DNA of 64,000 bases from Streptomyces sp. AV19 (GTDB taxonomy: Bacteria; Actinomycetota; Actinomycetes; Streptomycetales; Streptomycetaceae): NCBI RefSeq assembly GCF_015999245.1, contig NZ_JAEAMR010000003.1:677671-741670 (forward strand). Direction: 5' to 3'. Positions 44,590 through 52,738 of this stretch are shown here, piece by piece. Made by a program: the position numbers and the translations under genes. The notes beneath the pieces were generated by a model. It saw nothing but the letters and a program-made list of their open reading frames with translations. It was not told the DNA's origin and did not search any database. Positions within the stretch are counted from its first letter, which is position 1, and each line of letters begins with the position of its first letter.

Positions 44590-46467
44590 CTAGGCGGGCT
44601 TGGCGTCGATCCGGAACCGCAGCCGGCAGATGACCGCGTCCGTGTCCCGCCGCACCGCGTGCGCGACCACCGCCCCGCGCTGGTTCTGCAGCAGCCGCTG
44701 CCAGACGTGGGCGGGCTCGACCTCGGGGATCAGGACGGTGACCCGGTTGTCGGGGTGCCGGTCGGCCAGCTCGCGGACGTACTCGACGATGGGCCGGCCC
44801 AGCGCCCGTGTGGGCGCGGGGAGTTCGACCAGGTCGACGCCCGGCTTCCACAGTTCCCAGTCGCGCCGCAGCGACTCCGCGACGCGGCGTCCCTCGGCGT
44901 CCGGCTGGGCGACGGTCACCGCGACGACCTCGTCGCCGAGCGAGACGGCCGCGGTCAGGGCCTTGCTGGTGAGGCGGGAGAGGGAGGAGACGGGGACGAC
45001 GACCACGGAGTGGCAGCGGCGCGGCGCCTCGGGCACCCGGCCCAGCTCCAGGCGCTCGCCGATCCGCCCGTACGCGCGGTGGACGGCCTCGAAGACCAGC
45101 ACCATCAGGGGGAGCGCGACCACGATCAGCCAGGCGCCCTCCTCGAACTTGGTGGCCGTGACGACGACGGCCGAGACCCCGGTGAGCAGCGCGCCGAAGC
45201 CGTTGAGCAGGGCCTTGCCCCGCCAGCCGGCGGACCGCTCCTGCCGCCAGTGCCGGACCATGCCGACCTGGCAGATGGTGAAGCCGACGAAGACGCCGAT
45301 GGCGAAGAGCGGCACCAGCGTGTTGACGTCGCCGCCGGAGAAGAGGAGCAGCAGCGCGGAGACGGCGGCCAGCGCGAGCACGCCGTGCCGGTGGACCTGG
45401 CGGTCGGCCTTGAGCCCGAAGACGTGCGGCAGGTAGTTGTCGCGGGCGAGCAGGCCCATCAGGACGGGCAGGCCGCCGAAGGAGGTGTTCGCGGCGAGCG
45501 CGAGCAGGACCACGGTCGCGAACTGCACGACGTAGAACGCCCAGTTGTGGCCCAGCGAGGCGTCCGCGAGCTGGGCGAGGACGGTGACGCCCTCGACCGG
45601 CTGGAGGTGGAAGCGGCCGATCAGGACGGACAGGCCGATCAGCATCACGCCGAGGAGCGCGCCGAGCGCGACCTCCGTGCGCTGGGCGCGGCGGGCGCGC
45701 GGGGCGCGGAAGGAGGGGACGGCGTTGGCCACGGCCTCGACGCCGGTGAGGGCGGAGCATCCGGCGGCGAACGCCTTGAGCAGCAACAGGGCGCCGACGG
45801 TGGTCGCGCCCTCGCCCAGCGCGGACGCGTGCCCGGCGGCGGCCGCGGTGCTGGCGGGCGTGTCCCGGAAGAGACCGACGGCGATGACGGCCAGGATCGA
45901 GCCGACGAAGACCGCCGTCGGCACCATGAACGCCTTGGCCGATTCGGCGATGCCGCGCAGGTTGACCCCGGTGACCAGGACCAGGACGGCCAGGCAGATC
46001 CACAGCCGGTCGGCGTAGAGGGAGGGGAAGGCGGAGGTCAGGGCGGCGACGCCGGCGGTGACCGAGACCGCCACGTTCAGCACGTAGTCCAGGACGAGGG
46101 ACGCGGCGGTGACCAGGCTGGTGCGCCGGCCGAGGTGGCGCTTGGCGACGGCGTACGAGCCGCCGCCGTCCGGGAAGGCCGAGATGACCTGCCGGTAGGA
46201 GAGGACGAGCACCGCGAGCAGGGCGGCGATGGCGAGCGTCACCGGGAGGGTGAAGCCCAGGCCGTGCGCCCCGGCCGCGGCCAGGACCAGGACGACCGCC
46301 TCGGGGCCGTAGGCCACGGACGCCATCGCGTCGAGCGACAGGGCGGCCAGGCCCTGGGTGGCGGTGAGCCGGTGCCGGTCCTCTCCGGCGGGCTTCCCGG
46401 CCGCGGTATCGGGCGGTTCCTCGCCCGTCCCGCCGGGGCGTTCGTCCGTATGGGCCAGCATGGACAT
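44590..46467 (-). CDS. APC-superfamily transporter, KimA-like (candidate high-affinity K+ importer)
   Basis: A 625-aa protein with twelve predicted transmembrane helices (about 35-460) and a cytosolic C-terminal domain of about 160 residues. The sequence resembles Bacillus KimA (YdaO). Helix 1 has LSLDAMASVAYGPEAVVLVL (KimA LSSDALSSVAYGTEQILIIL), helix 3 has SYRQVISAFPDGGGSYAVAK, and helix 6 has CSALTGVEAVANAVPSFRAP. KimA is an H+/K+ symporter inhibited by c-di-AMP at its C-terminal domain. Generic amino-acid permease remains possible. It is divergent from a PH-like membrane protein across 245 bp with a tandem repeat array. No ydaO/c-di-AMP riboswitch is recognisable. Confidence 0.85.
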   Translation of the reverse strand: MSMLAHTDERPGGTGEEPPDTAAGKPAGEDRHRLTATQGLAALSLDAMASVAYGPEAVVLVLAAAGAHGLGFTLPVTLAIAALLAVLVLSYRQVISAFPDGGGSYAVAKRHLGRRTSLVTAASLVLDYVLNVAVSVTAGVAALTSAFPSLYADRLWICLAVLVLVTGVNLRGIAESAKAFMVPTAVFVGSILAVIAVGLFRDTPASTAAAAGHASALGEGATTVGALLLLKAFAAGCSALTGVEAVANAVPSFRAPRARRAQRTEVALGALLGVMLIGLSVLIGRFHLQPVEGVTVLAQLADASLGHNWAFYVVQFATVVLLALAANTSFGGLPVLMGLLARDNYLPHVFGLKADRQVHRHGVLALAAVSALLLLFSGGDVNTLVPLFAIGVFVGFTICQVGMVRHWRQERSAGWRGKALLNGFGALLTGVSAVVVTATKFEEGAWLIVVALPLMVLVFEAVHRAYGRIGERLELGRVPEAPRRCHSVVVVPVSSLSRLTSKALTAAVSLGDEVVAVTVAQPDAEGRRVAESLRRDWELWKPGVDLVELPAPTRALGRPIVEYVRELADRHPDNRVTVLIPEVEPAHVWQRLLQNQRGAVVAHAVRRDTDAVICRLRFRIDAKPA

Positions 46468-46546
46468 TTTCGGTCGTACCTCCGTGACTCCGCGCCTTCG
46501 TGACGTGGGACGCTCAGCGTGCTTCCGCGGTGACCGGGCCGCGCCC

Positions 46547-46642
46547 TTCGTTGGCGCTCTCTTGGCGCTTTCTGATGCTTTCTTCGCGCTTTCTTAGCGC
46601 CGGGCCGCCGCGTCAAGAGGGCGTCAGCGGGGCGTAAGGGTC
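46547..46642. promoter_or_regulatory. Tandem 11-bp direct-repeat array between divergent KimA-like and membrane-protein genes
   Basis: Five adjacent units at 46547-46557, 46558-46568, 46569-46578, 46579-46589 and 46590-46600 share TTTCTTnGCGC (unit 3 is 10 bp). After 9 bp a second set of three units, 46610-46620, 46621-46631 and 46632-46642, shares GCGTnAnnGGn. An 11-bp period on one face of the helix is the pattern of OmpR/PhoP-family response regulator sites. It lies 80 bp upstream of the transporter start and about 70 bp upstream of the divergent gene. Confidence 0.7.
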
Positions 46643-46712
46643 GTACCACTTTGCGTCAGCGTGCCGTCAAGACCCGGCGGGGCGTTGAACGGGCGGTTCT
46701 AGCGTCACGGAC

Positions 46713-47282
46713 ATGGGACGGCGATTGATGGTGCGGGCGCGTGCGCGCACGCGCGTGACGGCCGCGAACCGGCCGCAGCGCGGGGTGCTCGCCTGGGACC
46801 GCGGCTGGCGCCGCGAGGCCCGGGCGGCGTGGTGCTGGGGCGTCGCGCTCGGCGGTGTGCTGGCCGTCGCCGATCTGGCGCGCGGCAGCCTCGACTGGCC
46901 GCGCGCCGGCTGCTGGACGGCGCTGGCCGCCGTGCTCGTGGCGGTGCTGCGGCCCGCCCGGGTCACGGCGGGCGACGGCTGGCTCGCGGCCCGCGGCCTG
47001 CTGCGCGAACGGCGCGTCCGCACGGACCTGTTGACGCTGGTGCGGCGGGCGGACGGGGTGGCGCCCCGGCTCGTCCTGCGCGACGTCGGCGGCGGCCGCG
47101 TCGAACTGGACCCGCGGGTGCTGCGGTCGAACCCGCTGCTGTGGCACGAACTCGACGCGGGGGCACGGCGGGCACGGGAGCGCGGCCTGCTCCGGGAGGG
47201 GGCGGCGGTGCTGGAGGCGGTGGGGGAGGGGGTGGACGGGCAGACGGTACGGGCGATCCTGCGGGCGTCGGGTCTGGGGTGA
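46713..47282 (+). CDS. Two-helix membrane protein with PH-like domain
   Basis: A 189-aa protein. After an Arg-rich N-terminus come two hydrophobic helices (WCWGVALGGVLAVADLA and WTALAAVLVAVLRPARV), then a soluble domain with beta-rich sequence (LLTLVRRADGVAPRLVLRDVGGGRVELD) that resembles bacterial PH-like (DUF304-type) domains, and a helical tail. ATG 46713 is used; ATG 46728 is possible. The function is unknown. It shares the tandem-repeat region with the KimA-like gene and may be co-regulated. Confidence 0.7.
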   Translation: MGRRLMVRARARTRVTAANRPQRGVLAWDRGWRREARAAWCWGVALGGVLAVADLARGSLDWPRAGCWTALAAVLVAVLRPARVTAGDGWLAARGLLRERRVRTDLLTLVRRADGVAPRLVLRDVGGGRVELDPRVLRSNPLLWHELDAGARRARERGLLREGAAVLEAVGEGVDGQTVRAILRASGLG

Positions 47283-47288
47283 GGGTGC

Positions 47289-47395
47289 CATTTCGGCCCG
47301 TCCGGGGGTTGCCCCCTCCGGGGAGTTCGAGGACGAACGCGGCGCAGCCGCGTTGCCGCGGGCCGAGGGGCGCAGCCCCGGAAGAAACGGTGAAA
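47289..47395 (+). repeat. Interspersed repeat copy 1 (C-GNA-G hairpin family)
   Basis: It shares its left part (gggggttgccccctccgggg and agttcgaggacga) and right part (gccgaggggcg.agccccgg..gaaacggtgaaa) with the element at 49638-49839. Between these lie two perfect hairpins: ACGCGGC-GCA-GCCGCGT (47337-47353) and GGGGC-GCA-GCCCC (47367-47379). It follows the PH-like gene by 7 bp and lies before the convergent SDR gene. Confidence 0.75.
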
Positions 47396-47429
47396 GTGGG
47401 GGTACCCCCTCTGGGGGCCGGGGGCGAGC

Positions 47430-48362
47430 TCATACCCCCCGCGGCCACCCGTACACGACCCCCGTCAGCCGCTCCGACATCGCCCACAATCCCGCACTCG
47501 CCCGGTCGTCCCGCGTCCACCGCGCCCGTACCGACCGGACCGGCGCCCCGCGCCACAGCATCACCCGCGGTCCGAAGAAGTCGTCCTGCCGGACGTCCGG
47601 CGCCGTCGCCGCCCGCAGGGTCGGCAGCGCCCCGTCGTCCGCGCTCTGCGCGACCAGCCGGTTCGCGGCGCGGACCAGTCGTTCCGCCCATGGACGGTCC
47701 TCCATCCGCACCCCCGCGGTCTGCAGGTTCGTCGCCGCGTACCCGGGATGCGCGGCCGCCGCGACCAGCGGCGAGCCGTCCGCCGCCAGCCGCCGCGCCA
47801 GCTCGTGGACGAAGAGCAGGTTGGCGCTCTTGGAGCGGCCGTAGGCGATCCAGCGCCGGTAGCCGCCGTCCATCTGCACGTCGCGCGGATCGACCGTGCC
47901 CAGGAAGTGCATCCCGCTGGAGACGGTGACGACCCGCGCCCCGTACCCGGCCGCCCGCAGCCGCGGCAGCAGGAGCCCGGTCAGCGCGAAGTGCCCGAGG
48001 TGGTTGGTGCCGAACTGCATCTCGAAGCCGTCGACCGTGCGCCGCCGCGGCAGCGCCATCACACCGGCGTTGTTGACGAGGAGGTCCAGCCGCTCCTCCG
48101 GCAGCTCCTCCGCGAAGGCCCGTACGGACGCCAGGTCGGCCAGGTCCAGCCGGGCGAGGCGGACGTCGGCGCCGGGCACGTCCTGTCTCAGCAGCTCCTC
48201 GGCGGCCCGGCCGCGCGTCTCGTCCCGGCAGGCCAGCACCACGCGGGCGCCGCGCCGGGCGAGTTCCCGGGCCGTGACGAAGCCGATGCCGCTGTTCGCG
48301 CCGGTCACCACCGCCGTACGGCCGTGCTGGCCGGGCATGTCGTCGAGGGTCCAGCCGTTCAC
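47430..48362 (-). CDS. Short-chain dehydrogenase/reductase (protochlorophyllide-reductase-like)
   Basis: A 310-aa NAD(P)-dependent oxidoreductase of the classical SDR type. The Rossmann motif is TGANSGIG (20-27), the NNAGVMA strand is present, and the catalytic residues are Ser in VSSGMHF and Tyr/Lys in YGRSK. GTG 48360-48362 with GGAG 8 nt upstream was chosen; a longer frame to 48404 has no good site. Homologues are often labelled retinol dehydrogenase or POR-like, but actual substrates vary. It is alone between convergent and divergent neighbours. Confidence 0.88.
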   Translation of the reverse strand: MNGWTLDDMPGQHGRTAVVTGANSGIGFVTARELARRGARVVLACRDETRGRAAEELLRQDVPGADVRLARLDLADLASVRAFAEELPEERLDLLVNNAGVMALPRRRTVDGFEMQFGTNHLGHFALTGLLLPRLRAAGYGARVVTVSSGMHFLGTVDPRDVQMDGGYRRWIAYGRSKSANLLFVHELARRLAADGSPLVAAAAHPGYAATNLQTAGVRMEDRPWAERLVRAANRLVAQSADDGALPTLRAATAPDVRQDDFFGPRVMLWRGAPVRSVRARWTRDDRASAGLWAMSERLTGVVYGWPRGV

Positions 48363-48654
48363 CTGTGCGCTCCGTCCGTGATGCGGTCGCGGTCCTGCGG
48401 TCACGTGTGATCAGCCCCGTGATCCCAGCGTAGGCGACTCCCCGAACAGGTCCACGAGCGGGCTCCATCCGTGTGGATCCGTGTGGTCGAGGCGGCTGAC
48501 CTGCGACGTCTCCGGGCGTCAAAGGTGGTGAACGGTTGACGATCATTCGTACGCTGGTCATATGCCGGATCGTCTGTCTTCGGACGGTACGGAAAACGGT
48601 CCGGCCGGGCGCCGGGTCCGGGCCGTGCGGTTAGCCTGTCAACGACCTTCCTGA

Positions 48655-49590
48655 GTGGTGGGGGTGCCTGTGCGTTTCTCCCGGTGGAGCCGGGCCCGAT
48701 GGGGCCGGGCGGCGCTGGCCGGGCTGTACGTCGTCGTGCTGGCGGCCGCCGTTCCCCGGGCCGGGGGCCACGGGAAGGACCGCAGCTGGACCAGCGAACA
48801 GGCCCAGCGCTTCTGGGGCCCCGCGCGCACCGCGGACGAGGCCCGCGACGACGACGCGGACGCCGACTCCCGCAGCGCGGCGCAGCGCATCACCGGCAGC
48901 GCGCGGCACTTCGGCGGGGTGCCCTCCGTGGGCGTCCTCTTCTACACCGGCGAGGACATGAAGAGCCACCACTGCACGGCGAGCGTGGTGCACAGTCCCA
49001 AGGGCAACCTCCTGGTCACCGCCGGGCACTGCTCGGTCGGCGAGGACGCGGCGTTCGTGCCGGACTATCAGCAGGGCGCGAAGGAACAGCCGTACGGGGT
49101 CTGGACGGTGGACCGCGTCTTCACCGACCCCAGACGCACCGACACCGGCGAGGGCTCGGACCTCGACTTCGCGTTCGCGACCGTCAGACCCGACGCCAAG
49201 GGGCGCCAGATCGAGCAGGTCACCGGCGCCAACCGGCTGGTCCGCACCCCGGGCTACGTCAACCGCGTGACCGTCATCGGCTACCCGAGCGCCGATGACG
49301 ACCCGGCCGACGAGGCGATCCGCTGCACGGCGATGACCGGCCGTCTGGAGAACCACAACCAGCTGAAGATGCGCTGCGACGGCTTCTTCTCGGGCACCTC
49401 CGGCAGCCCGTGGCTGACCCACTTCGACGAGCGGACCCGCACCGGTGACCTGGTCGGCGTCCTGGGCGGACTCAACGGCGGCGGCCCGGACGGGGACAGA
49501 TCGGCGCAGCTGTCGTACAGCCCCGTCAACGACGACGAGATCTTCAAGCTCTATCTGGACGCCATAAACAATCGCGAACCCAAGCGCTGA
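48655..49590 (+). CDS. Secreted trypsin-like serine protease
   Basis: A 311-aa exported protein. The N-terminus (RFSRWSRARWGRAALAGLYVVVLAAAVPRAGG) is a signal peptide or anchor. The catalytic triad is His125 (VTAGHC), Asp171 (GSDLDFAFA) and Ser251 (GTSGSPW). HCTAS (106-110) and the second Cys at 126 form the usual chymotrypsin-fold disulfide. It belongs to the V8/trypsin-like group common in Streptomyces. GTG 48655 is one of several near-by GTG starts; 48664 and 48670 are equally possible and would shorten the product by 3 or 5 residues. Followed by a repeat element. Confidence 0.87.
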   Translation: MVGVPVRFSRWSRARWGRAALAGLYVVVLAAAVPRAGGHGKDRSWTSEQAQRFWGPARTADEARDDDADADSRSAAQRITGSARHFGGVPSVGVLFYTGEDMKSHHCTASVVHSPKGNLLVTAGHCSVGEDAAFVPDYQQGAKEQPYGVWTVDRVFTDPRRTDTGEGSDLDFAFATVRPDAKGRQIEQVTGANRLVRTPGYVNRVTVIGYPSADDDPADEAIRCTAMTGRLENHNQLKMRCDGFFSGTSGSPWLTHFDERTRTGDLVGVLGGLNGGGPDGDRSAQLSYSPVNDDEIFKLYLDAINNREPKR

Positions 49591-49637
49591 TCAGTAATCC
49601 GCCCTTTCACCGTTTCTGCGGCAGCGCGCTGCGCGCG

Positions 49638-49839
49638 CATTTCAGCCTGTCTGGGGGTTGCCCCCTCCGGGGAGTTCGAGGACGAGCGGCGGAGCCGCGA
49701 TACGGGGTCCGGGGCGGAGCCCCGAAGCGGGTCCAGGGGGCGGAGCCCCCGGTGGGGGCGCAGGGGGCGGAGCCCCCGCACCACCGCGCGGAGCGCGGTG
49801 CCGGGCCGAGGGGCGGAGCCCCGGGAGAAACGGTGAAAA
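49638..49839 (+). repeat. Interspersed repeat copy 2 (C-GNA-G hairpin family)
   Basis: The outer parts match copy 1 at 47289-47395. Inside are six perfect hairpins with a GGA loop closed by C-G: 49686-49698, 49710-49724, 49736-49750, 49763-49777, 49782-49800 (8-bp stem CACCGCGC/GCGCGGTG) and 49810-49822. A seventh, GGGGG-TTG-CCCCC, is at 49653-49665. It takes up most of the 327-bp gap between the protease and dGTPase genes, where no gene is seen. Confidence 0.8.
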
Positions 49840-49917
49840 GGCGGGACCGGGGCAAACCCCCCACGAACGGGCCGTACGGCCCATGCCCGTGTCCGACCCG
49901 GCAGCTACCGTCGAGGC

Positions 49918-51246
49918 ATGAACGAGAAGCCCGTCACCGCCGGTTACGCCGAGCCGGACCTGGAGCGCTGGGCGCCCGAGCCCGACAAGCGCCCCGGCCG
50001 CACCGCATTCCAGCGCGACCGGGCCCGCGTCCTGCACTCCGCCGCCCTGCGCCGCCTCGCGGGCAAGACGCAGGTCGTCGCCCCGGGCGGCGGCAACGGC
50101 AACGGCGGCGGCGCCTGGGACGCCACCCCCCGCACCCGGCTGACGCACTCGCTGGAGTGCGCCCAGGTCGGCCGCGAGCTCGGCGCCGCGCTCGGCTGCG
50201 ACCCCGACCTGGTGGAGACGGCCTGCCTCGCGCACGACCTGGGCCACCCGCCCTTCGGGCACAACGGTGAGCAGGCGCTCGACGAAGTGGCGGGCCCCTG
50301 CGGCGGGTTCGAGGGCAACGCCCAGTCCCTGCGGCTGCTCACCCGCCTGGAGCCCAAGCGCTTCGTCCCGCACCCGGAGACCGGCGAGCCGGCCAGCGTC
50401 GGCCTCAACCTCACCCGCGCCGCGCTCGACGCCGCCACCAAGTACCCCTGGCCGCGCGGCGGCCGCCCCGCCGACCCCGCGTCCCGCAAGTTCGGCGTCT
50501 ACCCGGACGACCTGCCCGTCTTCGCCTGGCTCCGGCAGGGCGCCCCGGAGCACCGCAGGAGCTTCGAGGCCCAGGTGATGGACTGGTCCGACGACGTGGC
50601 CTACTCGGTGCACGACGTCGAGGACGGCCTGCACGCCGGCCACCTCGACCCCGGCCTGCTGCACGCCGGGCCCGAGCGCCGCGAGATCTTCGCCGTCGCC
50701 GCCGGCCGGCACGCCCCGGGCGCGGCGGAGGCGGAGCTCGCCGAGGCGCTCGACCGGCTGCTCGGCCAGGAGTGGTGGCCGCACGCCTTCGACGGATCGG
50801 CCGTCGCCCAGGCCCGGCTCAAGGACGCCACCAGCCAGCTCATCGGCCGCTTCTGCCTGGCGGCGGAGAACGCGACCCGCGACGCGTACGGCCCCGGGCC
50901 CCTCGGCCGGTACGGCGCCGAGCTCGTCGTCCCCCGGGAGACCCGGCTGGAGTGCGCCGTGCTCAAGGCCGTCGCCGACCGCTACGTCATCCAGCGCGAG
51001 GACCAGGAGAAGCTCCGCGCCGAGCAGCGCGTGGTCATCGCCGAGCTCGCGGACCGCCTCGTGGCCCGCGCCCCCGACGGCCTCGACCCCCAGTTCCGTG
51101 CCCTGTTCACCGAGGCCGCCGACGACGCGGGCCGGCTGCGGGCCGTGATCGACCAGATCGCCGCCCTCACCGACGCCTCCGCGCGCTCCCTGCACGCCCG
51201 GCTCACCGCCTCTCCGCCGGGGCGCGCGGACCGCGGGGCACCCTGA
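49918..51246 (+). CDS. dgt: Deoxyguanosinetriphosphate triphosphohydrolase-like protein
   Basis: A 442-aa HD-domain phosphohydrolase. It has the dGTPase N-terminus ([23 protein letters not shown]), the metal-binding H ([16 protein letters not shown]), the HD pair ([16 protein letters not shown]) and the later D ([17 protein letters not shown]). The family hydrolyses dNTPs to deoxynucleoside and triphosphate and helps balance dNTP pools. A Gly/Asn-rich insertion (GGGNGNGGG) sits near residue 58. ATG 49918 is the start. It lies two genes ahead of dnaG, an arrangement common in actinomycetes. Confidence 0.92.
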   Translation: MNEKPVTAGYAEPDLERWAPEPDKRPGRTAFQRDRARVLHSAALRRLAGKTQVVAPGGGNGNGGGAWDATPRTRLTHSLECAQVGRELGAALGCDPDLVETACLAHDLGHPPFGHNGEQALDEVAGPCGGFEGNAQSLRLLTRLEPKRFVPHPETGEPASVGLNLTRAALDAATKYPWPRGGRPADPASRKFGVYPDDLPVFAWLRQGAPEHRRSFEAQVMDWSDDVAYSVHDVEDGLHAGHLDPGLLHAGPERREIFAVAAGRHAPGAAEAELAEALDRLLGQEWWPHAFDGSAVAQARLKDATSQLIGRFCLAAENATRDAYGPGPLGRYGAELVVPRETRLECAVLKAVADRYVIQREDQEKLRAEQRVVIAELADRLVARAPDGLDPQFRALFTEAADDAGRLRAVIDQIAALTDASARSLHARLTASPPGRADRGAP

Positions 51247-51431
51247 GGGGGCATCCGCGCGGGCAGTCCCTCTTCCGGCGGCCCGCCGGGTGCGGCACGC
51301 TCGCACTGGCCGTTGTCCGGCGCCCGGCCGGGGACGGTGACCACACCGAGGACGCACGACCGACACCGGGGACGCACACGTAGGCGCGGGCGCCCGTCAG
51401 GGCCCGCCGCGCGACAGCGAGGAGGCAGCAA

Positions 51432-52694
51432 GTGGTGGATGCGAACCAGACGTTCGTCATCGTCGGAGGCGGGCTCGCCGGCGCGAAGGCCGCCGAGACG
51501 CTCCGCGCGGAGGGGTTCACCGGCCGGGTGATCCTCGTCTGCGACGAACGCGACCACCCCTACGAGCGTCCACCGCTCTCCAAGGGGTACCTGATCGGCA
51601 AGGACGAGCGCGACAGCGTCTTCGTGCACGAGCCCGCCTGGTACGCCCGGTCCGACATCGAGCTGCACCTCGGCCAGCCCGCCGTCCACCTCGACCGCGA
51701 AGCGCGCACCGTGCGCCTGGGCGACGGCACCCTCGTCCACTACGACCGGCTGCTGCTGGCCACCGGCGCCGAGCCGCGCCGCCTGGACATCCCCGGCACC
51801 GGCCTGGCCGGCGTCCACCACCTGCGCCGCCTCGCGCACGCCGAGCGGCTGCGCGGCGTCCTGGCCTCCCTCGGCCGCGACAACGGCCACCTCGTCATCG
51901 CCGGCGCCGGCTGGATCGGCCTCGAAGTGGCCGCCGCCGCCCGCGGCTACGGCGCCGAGGTGACCGTCGTCGAGTCCGAGCCCACGCCGCTGCACGCCGC
52001 CCTCGGCCCCGAGCTCGGCCAGCTCTTCACCGACCTGCACAGCGAGCACGGCGTCCGCTTCCACTTCGGCGCCCGGCTCACCGAGATCACCGGCCAGGAC
52101 GGCATGGTGCTGGCCGTGCGTACCGACGACGGCGAGGAGCACCCCGCCCACGCCGTCCTCGCCGCCATCGGCGCCGCCCCGCGCACCGCGCTCGCCGAGG
52201 CCGCCGGCCTGGCCCTGGTCGACCGCGAGGACGGCGGGGGCATCGCCGTCGACGCCTCGCTGCGCACTTCCGACCCCGACATCTACGCGGCCGGTGACGT
52301 CGCGGCCGCCGAGCACCCCTGGATGGGCGTCCGCCTGCGGGTCGAGCACTGGGCCAACGCCCTCCACGAGGGCCCGGCCGCCGCCCGCGCCATGCTGGGC
52401 CGGGAGGTCGCCTACGACCGCGTCCCCTACTTCTACTCCGACCAGTACGACCTGGGCATGGAGTACTCGGGCTACGCCCCGCCCGGCTCGTACGACCAGG
52501 TGGTGTGCCGGGGCGACGTCGGCAAGCGCGAGTTCGTCGCCTTCTGGCTCAAAGAGGGCAGGGTGCTGGCCGGGATGAACGTGAACGTGTGGGACGTCAC
52601 CAAGACCGTCCAGAAGCTCATCCGTTCCGGTGCCACGCCCGGTGCCGAGGCGCTGGCCGACCCGGGGGTCCCGCTGGAGTCGCTGCTCCCGTGA
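51432..52694 (+). CDS. FAD-dependent ferredoxin-reductase-like oxidoreductase
   Basis: A 420-aa flavoprotein of the BphA4/putidaredoxin reductase type. The FAD motif is VIVGGGLAGAKAAETLR (9-25), followed by RPPLSKGYL and LLLATGAEPRRL; the NAD motif is VIAGAGWIGLEVAAAA; and the second FAD motif is DIYAAGDVAAAEHPW. The C-terminal reductase domain ends WDVTKTVQKLIRS. It would pass electrons from NAD(P)H to a ferredoxin for an oxygenase. No ferredoxin or P450 gene is next to it. GTG 51432 follows GGAGG by 7 nt; GTG 51435 is possible. Confidence 0.9.
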   Translation: MVDANQTFVIVGGGLAGAKAAETLRAEGFTGRVILVCDERDHPYERPPLSKGYLIGKDERDSVFVHEPAWYARSDIELHLGQPAVHLDREARTVRLGDGTLVHYDRLLLATGAEPRRLDIPGTGLAGVHHLRRLAHAERLRGVLASLGRDNGHLVIAGAGWIGLEVAAAARGYGAEVTVVESEPTPLHAALGPELGQLFTDLHSEHGVRFHFGARLTEITGQDGMVLAVRTDDGEEHPAHAVLAAIGAAPRTALAEAAGLALVDREDGGGIAVDASLRTSDPDIYAAGDVAAAEHPWMGVRLRVEHWANALHEGPAAARAMLGREVAYDRVPYFYSDQYDLGMEYSGYAPPGSYDQVVCRGDVGKREFVAFWLKEGRVLAGMNVNVWDVTKTVQKLIRSGATPGAEALADPGVPLESLLP

Positions 52695-52738
52695 GCCCGC
52701 GGGGCCGGCGTGTCCGCGGCCGCCAGTAGACTTCACGC

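Noticed and set aside
46468..46712. A c-di-AMP (ydaO) riboswitch before the KimA-like gene
   Set aside because: I looked because KimA/ydaO genes often carry one, but the conserved riboswitch core is not recognisable; the region holds direct repeats instead.
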